From: CAZJHX01 sp964545715
GTDB taxonomy: Bacteria > Myxococcota_A > UBA9042 > GCA-2863065
DNA length: 33,947 nucleotides
Direction: 5' to 3'
Assembly: GCA_964545715.1 (NCBI GenBank)
Contig: CAZJHX010000118.1
Location: 1 to 33,947, forward strand
How positions within the stretch are numbered: the stretch's first letter is position 1; each line of letters starts with the position of its first letter. Shown here one piece after another: positions 8,144-15,455 of this stretch. The position numbers and the translations under genes were made by a program. A model generated the notes under the pieces. It did no database searches. It was not told the DNA's origin and was given only the letters and a program-made list of their open reading frames with translations.

Positions 8144-9067
8144 TCAGTTTTCCGTGTGCACGGTTATAGCATCGTCTCGGACGCGCTCCCACTGAAGCCT
8201 CACGGCGAGGGGAGGGTGGTCAGACAGGGGAGCGCCTGTGTCGTCCACGAAGGCACTCGGTTCGGACCACTGGTCCGCCGTGAGCCGGAGCGTCGCCCCG
8301 CTGCGAAAGAGGACTCGGTCGATGCGCCCGCCATGGTCGCAGCCGGTGGCGGTGCAGCTGTCCGTCAGCCGCAATCCGGTGAGCAGTCTGTTCAGGACCT
8401 CGGCATCCGCCGTCGAGTCCGTGAGGTTGGTATCTCCCCCCACGATCACGGCTCGCTGCGCTGAGCGCCGGGTCACTTCGCTGATCAGCTGCTCGGCCTG
8501 CGCCGCGCGCGCGACCACATCCTCCGGGCATTGGCCGGCGTCCATGTGGAGGTTGTAGACGTCCACCGTCACGCCCTCAGCCAACGTATGTGTCGCCACG
8601 GAGAAGCCCTTGTCGCCCAGGCAGTCGCTCTCGCAGTCCAGCCGCCCGTTGCAGGCGTCCCAATCGAACCGCTCATGCGCCGCAAACGGGGTCTGGGAGA
8701 AGCGGTTCAGGCCGTCGCCCATGTCGGTGTCGTCACCGAAGAACCTGGTGCAGCCGGGCGTGTGCTCGGGCGCGCTGGCATGCGCGTGGTTGGCCTGTCC
8801 GGCGATCCTCGGGTGGTAACAGAAGTCCTCCTGGACCAGCGCCAGGTCAAAGAGGTTCAGGTGCGCCCCGATCAACGGACTATTGGCGCGCGGATGGGAC
8901 TGCGAGACGCCCTCCAGCAGACCCGCCACGTTGTAGCTGATCAGCTTCACCGTCCCACTGGTGACTCCGGCGGTCGCAGGCGCGTCGTCCGCGGTGCGAA
9001 AAGCCAGCCCTACGGACCCGACCGCGGCGACGATCAGCAACACAAGAAAAAGGGGACGTCGCGCCAT
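8144..9067 (-). CDS. Exported endonuclease/exonuclease/phosphatase (EEP, DNase I-like) family protein, 307 aa
   Basis: After a hydrophobic N-terminal segment (RRPLFLVLLIVAAVGSVGLA, signal peptide or anchor) the EEP landmarks appear in order: KLISYNVAGL, LALVQED (metal Glu), VDVYNLHMDAG (catalytic His), VIVGGDTNLTD (Asp/Asn pair), GGRIDRVLF and LSDHPPLAVRL (terminal Asp-His). The family cleaves phosphodiesters in DNA, RNA, sphingomyelin or phosphoinositides; substrate is not predictable here. Several Cys (DWDACNGRLDCESDC) suggest disulfides and a periplasmic or secreted location. ATG at 9067 is chosen over upstream starts because it puts the signal segment at the N-terminus and fits the -35/-10 pair at 9077-9105. 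It ends 1 nt before the histidine kinase gene, so it heads that operon. Confidence 0.82.
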   Translation of the reverse strand: MARRPLFLVLLIVAAVGSVGLAFRTADDAPATAGVTSGTVKLISYNVAGLLEGVSQSHPRANSPLIGAHLNLFDLALVQEDFCYHPRIAGQANHAHASAPEHTPGCTRFFGDDTDMGDGLNRFSQTPFAAHERFDWDACNGRLDCESDCLGDKGFSVATHTLAEGVTVDVYNLHMDAGQCPEDVVARAAQAEQLISEVTRRSAQRAVIVGGDTNLTDSTADAEVLNRLLTGLRLTDSCTATGCDHGGRIDRVLFRSGATLRLTADQWSEPSAFVDDTGAPLSDHPPLAVRLQWERVRDDAITVHTEN

Positions 9068-9076
9068 TGCCCACAG

Positions 9077-9105
9077 CTTATCCGGCTTTGGCACGCCGTT
9101 GGCAA
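9077..9105 (-). promoter_or_regulatory. Sigma70-type promoter for the EEP-kinase-regulator operon
   Basis: On the minus strand TTGCCA (9105-9100) and GATAAG (9082-9077) are separated by exactly 17 nt. Transcription would begin only a few nucleotides before the ATG at 9067, giving a very short or absent leader, in line with the lack of a clear ribosome site. Confidence 0.5.
9088..9104 (+). promoter_or_regulatory. Candidate sigma54 (-24/-12) promoter for the gene at 9151
   Basis: TTGGCACGCCGTTGGCA has the invariant GG (9090-9091) and GC (9102-9103) separated by 10 nt and a full TTGGCACG -24 box; the -12 box reads TGGCA instead of TTGCA. The predicted start near 9115 leaves a leader with a GGAGG ribosome site at 9138-9142. 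It overlaps the divergent -35 box. Confidence 0.45.
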
Positions 9106-9150
9106 ATACCCCTGCGCAGACAACCATCAGAGAGCGCGGAGGTTCACCAG

Positions 9151-10047
9151 ATGTTCGATATCAGAGGGATGAAGATTCTTGGTCTTGCAGTGCTGGTTCT
9201 TGGCAGCTCAATCACCACCACCGGGTGCATGTCGCACGTGACGGAGAGCCGGCAGCGAATAGTCAGCCGCTCCGCGTATAGCCGCCCACCCGCGCTGTTA
9301 GGACGTCGCGGCGAGCACGGCACGGTGCGAATCGGAGGCAGCGCCGAATACAGCCTGCACGGCAAGGACGTTGAGGCCACGGCGCCGGACACGGGGGGCC
9401 ATCTCGTGCCGACCGGACAGGCGCAGGGTTTTGTCGCCGTTCAGCTGGGGCGCAACTTTGAGCTCGGCATCTCAGCCGGCGCGTTTTTGCAAGAGACGCG
9501 GTCGTCCCGCGCGCTGCAGCCCGTGCCGTTGAAGGATGGGCCGCTGTTTACCGGCTCCATCGAGGGTCGCGCCATCCTGGGGCGCCGCGTCCAGACGTCG
9601 ATCAACTTCGGCGCCCGCCTCTCCCAGATCGACTACAGTTGGGACTTTGTCGATGTCTGCACCGGAAGCACGTGCCCGTTCTCGGTGGACGCCGGCGGCA
9701 ACCTCAACGAGACCACCTTTTCGCCCAGCTTCTTTGCGGGCGTGTCCGTGGATATCCCGCTCAACGACCGGATCAGCGTTCTGCTGGGCGGCTCTTTCGA
9801 GGCGATGCAGAGCTTCGAGGAGCAGCGGGTAGGCACCGAGGTGTGCACGGGCGGCTTTTGCGCCGGCGACATCCCGTCCAAGCCGCCCACCCCCGAGCTG
9901 GCCATCGGGATGGTCGCGTTTGCAGGTTTGAACATCTACGTGACTGAGGGCTTGCGCGCTCGTCTGCTCGTCCAGCCGGTGGCCTTCCAGCCGCGCGGCG
10001 TGACCCAATACCTCGTTACTCAGGGCGGCCTTGAGTACAGTTTTTAG
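9151..10047 (+). CDS. Putative outer-membrane beta-barrel lipoprotein, 298 aa
   Basis: The N-terminus (MKILGLAVLVLGSSITTTGC within the first 26 residues) is a signal peptide with a lipobox-like TTGC. The mature part has no helices of note and alternates short amphipathic strands separated by Gly/Asn/Asp turns (e.g. VRIGGSAEYSL, GFVAVQLGRNFELGISAG, FTGSIEGRAIL, TSINFGARLSQIDYSW, FAGVSVDIPLNDRISVLLGGSFEAM) and ends in the C-terminal aromatic signature LEYSF typical of outer-membrane barrels. Two Cys pairs (VCTGSTC, VCTGGFC) probably form surface-loop disulfides. ATG at 9151 is fixed by a GGAGG 8 nt upstream. Function unknown; possibly a porin-like or assembly protein. Confidence 0.65.
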   Translation: MFDIRGMKILGLAVLVLGSSITTTGCMSHVTESRQRIVSRSAYSRPPALLGRRGEHGTVRIGGSAEYSLHGKDVEATAPDTGGHLVPTGQAQGFVAVQLGRNFELGISAGAFLQETRSSRALQPVPLKDGPLFTGSIEGRAILGRRVQTSINFGARLSQIDYSWDFVDVCTGSTCPFSVDAGGNLNETTFSPSFFAGVSVDIPLNDRISVLLGGSFEAMQSFEEQRVGTEVCTGGFCAGDIPSKPPTPELAIGMVAFAGLNIYVTEGLRARLLVQPVAFQPRGVTQYLVTQGGLEYSF

Positions 10048-10103
10048 GCCGGCTCGGCTCAAATTGCTTCAGGCATTATCCAACCCGGCCGAACGGTTGA
10101 TTG

Positions 10104-12275
10104 ATGGGGGAAACATCACTCACGATCGCCGGGACGGATGCGTCCGACGAAGAAAGCGCGCAGCTGCGGGCAAATGTGCGCAGCTTCTGCATGGGGCTGA
10201 TCAAGGCACTGTGCCAGCATAGCTACTACGCGGCCGACCATCCCAAGACCCGCGGTGTGTGCGAGGAGCCCTTCGGCCTGATCAAGGGCCTGGGGCGCCG
10301 CTGGTACGAGTTGAGCTTCTCCCGCAAAAACCTCGATGACGACGACAAGTCGGTGAACCTGGAGGGTGTCTTTGAGCTGCCCGCGCCGCTGGAGCGCGTG
10401 ATCAACGGCCCCGCAGGCTGGCACTTCGCGCGCAAGCTGCACGCCTTCTGCCTACGCCATCACATCATCAGCTTCTCGATCAAAAACTACATCACGGACG
10501 GCGAGTTCCGGCGATTCATCTCTATCTTCGTGCGCGGCAACGTGGGCGGCGAGGCGGTGCGGCTCGATCAGACGTTCACCGAGCAGCTGGTCGCGGCGGA
10601 TGTCTACGCCGTCTCTGTTGTGTTGGACAAGGACGTGATCCGCGCCCGCGGTGCGCTGCCCTGGCGCGTGCGGTTGGCGCTGTCTCGGCTGCGCAAAGAC
10701 CTGACCGTCCTTCCGATGTATCGCAACGCGACGCTCGAGCAGCTCCGAGAGGCCAAGCTGCGCATCATGCAGGACATCCTCAGGCCGCTGACCAGCGGCA
10801 GCTTCCTGGCCGAGTTCTTCACCAACCTGGACCTGATCGCCGATGAGATCGGCGAGCTGGAAGGTCCTTCGCTGGAGCGCCAGCTGATGGACGTGCTGCC
10901 GACGGTGGCGCTGGTCACCCTGGGCAAGCTGCTGGTCGCCGACCGGGCGGTGTCCCAGGCCGACGGGGGCGAGCAGCGCGCCGCCATGCTCGGGCTGCAG
11001 CTTCGCGCGCTCGCGGCGTCGCTCGTCACACGTGACGACGGCAAGGACTGGGGACGCTCCATTCTGTTGCGAGAGCTCTTTCTGCAGAACTGCATCGCTT
11101 TTGACGACCTGCCCGCCGGCCTTCGCGCCGAAATGGAGGGGCAGCATCTGGTTACGCAGGTGATGGAGGATCCGCATCGCTTCCTGGTGGAGTTCGACGC
11201 GATCGACCGGGCGGACGCCTACCGAGAGCACTTGTACAAGGCCCTGATCGTCTTCGCGCACCTCGTCCAGAACGACGGCGCGGGAATCGCCGAGATGATC
11301 ATCAACGTCCTGCGCGTGCATCGCCAGCCTGAGGGTGCCCACAAGCGCGAGCCGTTCGTCGGGCGCGCCGACCTGGCGGCGATGTGTCTCAACGACACGG
11401 CCTCGCCGGCCGTCCGCCGGCTGATCGAGGGCCTGGCCAACGGTCGCCGAGAGCACCGACGTGAGTACAAGCGCCTGTTCAAGCTCGTCGGAGCGCCCGC
11501 AATCCCGGCGCTGATCGCCGCGCTGCAGGCTGCTCAGAAGACGGATGTCTGCGATGAGCTGGCGCTGATGCTGGTCGACATGGCGCCCGAGTCGGTGCCG
11601 CGCGTGCGGGCCACGCTGGCGGGCGATTGGCTGGACTGCCAGGCGGCCTGCTATCTGCTGAAGGTCCTGGAGCGTGTTCGCGACCGAAAGGCTGCCCGCG
11701 TGGTCGAGCGCAATACGCGTCACCCGGAGCCCCAGGTGCGAGCGGCCGCAATCGACGTGCTCGTGGCGATACGCTGGGAGCAGGTCTCACTGGCGCTGTA
11801 CAAGGCGCTGAGCGACGAGCATCCCTCTGTGGTTGTTCGCGCGGTCCGCGCGCACATGAAGATCGACAAGATCAGTCCGGGCGCTACGCTGAAGTTTCTG
11901 GAGTTTCTGGGTCAGGGGCGTCCGCCGCATCACGACGACGTCCAGCTGGCCGTCCTGCGCGTCATGGCGCGCATGGGCAACATCCAGCTGGGCCACCTGG
12001 GCACACTCGAGAAGCTGTTGATTCAGCGGTTCGGCAAGCCGCAGCCGCCGAAGGGCATCGGTCCGTTCCGCCTGCGCAAGACGGCGCCGGACGATCCGAT
12101 TCGCGCGGCGATCTGTCATGCGTTGAGCGAGATCGGCGGCCCCTCATCGCTGGCGCGGATGGCGCGCTACGACCAGGAGCCCAGCCCCGTCGTGGCCGAG
12201 CGTATGAAGCACGCGATGCAGCAGCTCCGGCAGCGCCTGGGTGGCAAAGCGCCCCGAGGAAACCGAGTCGCTTAG
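10104..12275 (+). CDS. HEAT-repeat protein, 723 aa, unknown function
   Basis: An all-helical cytosolic protein. The first about 230 residues hold conserved-looking patches (MGLIKALCQHSYYAADHP, RKLHAFCLRHHIISFSIKNYI) of a type seen at the front of large Myxococcota HEAT proteins. The C-terminal third (about 440-710) has successive HEAT-like repeats: PAIPALIAALQAAQ, VPRVRATLAGDWLDCQAACYLLKVL, EPQVRAAAIDVLVAI, HPSVVVRAVRAHMKI, DDVQLAVLRVMARMGN, DPIRAAICHALSEIGG. Such proteins are scaffolds. ATG at 10104 follows an in-frame TTG at 10101; the ribosome site is poor. It is separated by 56 nt from the barrel lipoprotein, so the two may share a transcript. It converges on the regulator at 12300. Confidence 0.72.
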   Translation: MGETSLTIAGTDASDEESAQLRANVRSFCMGLIKALCQHSYYAADHPKTRGVCEEPFGLIKGLGRRWYELSFSRKNLDDDDKSVNLEGVFELPAPLERVINGPAGWHFARKLHAFCLRHHIISFSIKNYITDGEFRRFISIFVRGNVGGEAVRLDQTFTEQLVAADVYAVSVVLDKDVIRARGALPWRVRLALSRLRKDLTVLPMYRNATLEQLREAKLRIMQDILRPLTSGSFLAEFFTNLDLIADEIGELEGPSLERQLMDVLPTVALVTLGKLLVADRAVSQADGGEQRAAMLGLQLRALAASLVTRDDGKDWGRSILLRELFLQNCIAFDDLPAGLRAEMEGQHLVTQVMEDPHRFLVEFDAIDRADAYREHLYKALIVFAHLVQNDGAGIAEMIINVLRVHRQPEGAHKREPFVGRADLAAMCLNDTASPAVRRLIEGLANGRREHRREYKRLFKLVGAPAIPALIAALQAAQKTDVCDELALMLVDMAPESVPRVRATLAGDWLDCQAACYLLKVLERVRDRKAARVVERNTRHPEPQVRAAAIDVLVAIRWEQVSLALYKALSDEHPSVVVRAVRAHMKIDKISPGATLKFLEFLGQGRPPHHDDVQLAVLRVMARMGNIQLGHLGTLEKLLIQRFGKPQPPKGIGPFRLRKTAPDDPIRAAICHALSEIGGPSSLARMARYDQEPSPVVAERMKHAMQQLRQRLGGKAPRGNRVA

Positions 12276-12299
12276 CCTCTCTTCTTCTTCTTCCTGTTA

Positions 12300-13682
12300 T
12301 TAGTCGTCGCCGGTGACCGAGTCGCACTGCGCCTTGCAGCGGGCGACGGTCGCCTGAAGGCTCTCGCTGGTGATCCCGAGGACCTCCATGGACGTGGCCG
12401 GAGAGATGTTGGGCAGCGCTGAGATCGCGCATCGCGCGTAGTGATGGGCTGAGGAGTGACTCGCCAGGTTGACCAGGTGGATGAGCTTCACCTGGTCATC
12501 GGTCGCGGCGCCCTTGGCCGGCACCGCGTGATGCGCTCCGGCCAGCTCGCAGGCCGCGTCCGGCAGCCGCCAGCCCTGAAGAAGCTGGGCCCCCAACGCC
12601 TGGTGCTGGCCGTGGATGAACTTGGTCAAGGCCGCGAGATCCGGCTCGCTCATCTCGGTGGCTTTCCACGCCTGCGCGGTGAAGCGAAGCAGCAAGACCT
12701 CGCCGATGTTGTGCAGTAGGGCGCTCAGGTAGACGTCCTCGGGGTGATGCGCAACGCGACCGCGGGCAAACTCCCGCGCCAATGTCGCCACGAAGACGGT
12801 CTGCATCCATGAGGCCTCCAACAGCGCCTCGAGCACCTCGCACTCCACCTGATAGAACTTCTGATGCAGGATCGTCTGCGCCAGGCTCAGCACGCGGCGG
12901 TTGCCCAGCCGGTAGATCGCGTCTTTGAGGTTGGTCGCCTGGCGGGCGCCGGCGTAATACGCCGAGTTGGCCACCGACATGGCGCGGCTGGACAGCGTGG
13001 GGCTCTGCTCCACGATCTGGTATACGGCGCTGGCGCTCAGCCCCTCGTCCTGCTGCAGCGCCTGCAGCTTACTCATCACGGGATCCGCGACCGGCATTGC
13101 CAGGTTGCCGCTCTTGAGCTCGGCGGCGATGGACTGCAGCACCGTCATCAGCGCCGGGCTCGGCCGTGCGTTTGACTTGGATGGATCGATAGGCGGCGGC
13201 TGCACCGGCAGCGGTCGTCGCGTCACTGCCGGCGGCGGCGCGATGGGTGCCGGTGTGGTTGTCGGCTTGTTTGCCGGCCTGGCCGCCAGGCTCTGGCGCG
13301 GGGCCTGCCCATCCAAGGCTGCGACCAGCGCGCGATGCAGGTCTTTTGGCCTGAACGGCTTCCGGATGAACTGGCTCACGCGCATCTCGAACGCGTCAAC
13401 GATGTCCTCGGAGTCGACGGCGCCGCTGATGATGATGACCGGCACGTCGCCGTGCTCCGCCCGGACGAGCTGAATGAGATCGTGGCCCGACAGGCGGGGC
13501 ATCAGCATGTCGGTCAGCAGGAGGTCGACGGACGAGGTTCGCATCGCCTGAAGCGCCTCGACGCCGTCCTTGGCGGAGGCGACCTGGCAGCCCGAGCGTT
13601 TCACCACACGGCAGATCAGGTCACGAGCGCCTTCGTCGTCCTCGACGACAAGCACGTTGGGCTGTTGTGTTGTTGTAGTCAC
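12300..13682 (-). CDS. Response regulator with HDOD output domain, 460 aa
   Basis: Receiver at residues 8-128: VVEDDE pocket, phospho-acceptor D58 in LLLTDMLMPRLSGHD, IIISGA, Lys in FIRKPF. A Pro/Ala-rich linker (about 135-180) precedes an HDOD domain (about 200-420) recognised by VMSKLQALQQDEGLSASAVY, SPTLSSRAMSVANSAYY, LKDAIYRLGNRRVLSLAQT, and LSALLHNIGEVLL. HDOD is a degenerate HD superfamily domain used as a non-enzymatic signalling output in chemotaxis, motility and biofilm control. The start is GTG with a GGGGGAG ribosome site; it lies 9 nt after the hybrid kinase, so it is the operon partner and probable phosphoryl target. Confidence 0.88.
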   Translation of the reverse strand: MTTTTQQPNVLVVEDDEGARDLICRVVKRSGCQVASAKDGVEALQAMRTSSVDLLLTDMLMPRLSGHDLIQLVRAEHGDVPVIIISGAVDSEDIVDAFEMRVSQFIRKPFRPKDLHRALVAALDGQAPRQSLAARPANKPTTTPAPIAPPPAVTRRPLPVQPPPIDPSKSNARPSPALMTVLQSIAAELKSGNLAMPVADPVMSKLQALQQDEGLSASAVYQIVEQSPTLSSRAMSVANSAYYAGARQATNLKDAIYRLGNRRVLSLAQTILHQKFYQVECEVLEALLEASWMQTVFVATLAREFARGRVAHHPEDVYLSALLHNIGEVLLLRFTAQAWKATEMSEPDLAALTKFIHGQHQALGAQLLQGWRLPDAACELAGAHHAVPAKGAATDDQVKLIHLVNLASHSSAHHYARCAISALPNISPATSMEVLGITSESLQATVARCKAQCDSVTGDD

Positions 13683-13691
13683 TGTCTCCCC

Positions 13692-15350
13692 CTACGCGGC
13701 CTGCTGTGAGCAGGCCGGCATGACCGCTCTAAGCTCTTCTCTCGAGAATGGCTTGTGCACCCGTGGTGTAGCGACGCTGTCCAGGTGCGCCTGGCCGGCG
13801 GCGGTCGTGGTCAAACCCGTCATCAGGATCAGACGGTCTTCCAGGCCGGCGCGGGCGGCAGCCAGGCGGTGGTACAGGCTCTGCTCGCCGACCCCGTGAA
13901 GGTCCACATCGCTGAGCACCGCATCAAAGTCCGCTGTCTGTGCGCGCAGCACCGCTTCCTCGATCGTCGGCGCCACCACGACCTCGTAGTCGGGCAGTGC
14001 GCGCTCGATCTGGCACACGATATACGACTCGTCTTCGACGATCAGGACACGCCGCGTCGCGCTGTGAGGCTGCGCACGCAGCTGTGACCGCCGCCGCTCG
14101 GCGCGCGTGACGGTGACGGGCAGCCACATCGTTACGGTCGTGCCCGTTCCCGCGCTGCTCTCAATGTCGATCTTGCCCCCGACGCTGGTGACGATCTCGT
14201 GGCAGATCGTCAGTCCGAGACCCTTGCCTTCGCCCACCGGCCGGGTGGTGAAGAACGGGTCGAACACGCGGGCGACGTGCTCTCGCAAAATGCCGCAGCC
14301 ATTGTCCTTGACGGTCAGCACCACGAACTCGCCCCCGTCTTCCACGCGGACTTCCACGCGAGAATCGGCCGGAGAGTTGTCCGGCAGCGCCTGTGCCGCG
14401 TTCATCATGACGGCCATCAGCGCCTGCTCCAATGTGCCGCGCGTGCCGATGACGCGCGGGAGGTCCGGCTCGATGTGCGTGTCGAGGCGGCCGCGCCGGC
14501 TCAACTGACTGTGAACCAGTCGCGTGGTCGCGTTGACCAGCTCGACGATGTCCACGGGGCCGGTCTGAGCCGTGACGTGCTGGCCGAAGATGTGCAGGTC
14601 CTTTACCACGCCCGCGACCCGCCGGATGGCGTCACGCGAGTTGACCAGGTCCGAGCAGACAGTCGACATGTCCAGTCCGCTGTCGGCCTGCACGCCTTCG
14701 ATCTCCTCCAGCGCGAACTCCAGATTGCCCCCGGCGACCAGCAGCGGGGTGGAGAGCTCGTGACCGATGCCGGCGATGAGCCGCGCCAACGCGTCGAGCT
14801 TCTGTGTGCGTTGCAATGCGGCGGTCCGTTCACGCACGCGTCGCTCCAGCGTGTCGATATGCTCTTCGGCTTCTCGCGCCAGGGTCCACTTGCGGGTCTG
14901 CGAGTACGCCATCTGTCGGACTTCCACGACATCAAACGGCTTTTTGAGGATAAGCCAGCGATCAGCGGCGCCAAGCGTGGCCGACATGCTCTCCCAGTCG
15001 TAGTCGGAGTAGGCGGTACAGATCACGACCTGCACATTGGGATCGCTCTCCCAGACACGCCGCGTCGTCTCGATGCCGTCCATGCCGGGCGGCATCCGCA
15101 CGTCCATGAAGATCAGGCTGTAGGGAGCGCCCTCTTGGACGGCGCGGTGCACCATCGCGACGGCGTCTTCACCCTGAAAGGCGCTGTCTACGGTGAATGT
15201 CGTCTCGGGCGCCGTGTCTGTCGCTCCGAAGAGCTCGGACTCCAAGCTGTCCAGTGTGCTGTCCTGAGACTGCGCCCCCAGCACCTTGGCGAAGTCCTCG
15301 TGGATGGCACGATTGTCGTCGACGATCAGTATTCTATTGGCTGAACTCAC
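13692..15350 (-). CDS. REC-histidine kinase-REC hybrid, 552 aa
   Basis: Receiver 1 (about 5-145, D83 in LIFMDVRMPPGMDG, Lys in ILKKPF) leads through a coiled coil (EEHIDTLERRVRERTAAL) to HisKA-like helices with H197 in LIAGIGHELSTPLL, then a HATPase domain (MMNAAQALPDN N-box, VKDNGCGI, GEGKGLGLTICHEIV), and a C-terminal receiver 2 (from about 435: VLIVEDESY, VLSDVDLHG, VHKPF). With no transmembrane or sensory domain, input comes through receiver 1. The GTG at 15350 is chosen because GAGG lies 7 nt upstream and it directly precedes the receiver; an ATG at 15440 would add 30 residues without pattern. It forms an operon with the REC-HDOD gene. Confidence 0.88.
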   Translation of the reverse strand: MSSANRILIVDDNRAIHEDFAKVLGAQSQDSTLDSLESELFGATDTAPETTFTVDSAFQGEDAVAMVHRAVQEGAPYSLIFMDVRMPPGMDGIETTRRVWESDPNVQVVICTAYSDYDWESMSATLGAADRWLILKKPFDVVEVRQMAYSQTRKWTLAREAEEHIDTLERRVRERTAALQRTQKLDALARLIAGIGHELSTPLLVAGGNLEFALEEIEGVQADSGLDMSTVCSDLVNSRDAIRRVAGVVKDLHIFGQHVTAQTGPVDIVELVNATTRLVHSQLSRRGRLDTHIEPDLPRVIGTRGTLEQALMAVMMNAAQALPDNSPADSRVEVRVEDGGEFVVLTVKDNGCGILREHVARVFDPFFTTRPVGEGKGLGLTICHEIVTSVGGKIDIESSAGTGTTVTMWLPVTVTRAERRRSQLRAQPHSATRRVLIVEDESYIVCQIERALPDYEVVVAPTIEEAVLRAQTADFDAVLSDVDLHGVGEQSLYHRLAAARAGLEDRLILMTGLTTTAAGQAHLDSVATPRVHKPFSREELRAVMPACSQQAA

Positions 15351-15435
15351 GGTTGAACCTCGTCTGAGAAAGAGACTTCCTGCCTGCTCAATGCTTAGAT
15401 CGGCGCTCCGGGGCTTCCGGTTAAGGTTTTTAGAA

Positions 15436-15455
15436 CACATGTTACGTTACACGTG
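15436..15455. promoter_or_regulatory. 20-bp imperfect palindrome over the SagB-like gene start: probable operator
   Basis: CACATGTTACGTTACACGTG matches its own reverse complement at 16 of 20 positions, centred on ACGT at 15444-15447. It lies in the divergent gap between the hybrid kinase and the SagB-like gene and covers the GTG start codon of the latter (15453-15455). Such a dyad fits a dimeric repressor. The DNA-binding protein is not evident in the window. Confidence 0.45.

Noticed and set aside
10452..11723. 423-codon minus-strand open frame opposite the HEAT protein
   Set aside because: Shadow of the HEAT-repeat gene; no recognisable pattern.
15351..15440. ATG at 15440 as start of the hybrid kinase
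   Set aside because: The GTG at 15350 has GAGG at 7 nt and directly precedes the receiver; the extra 30 residues are basic, without pattern.
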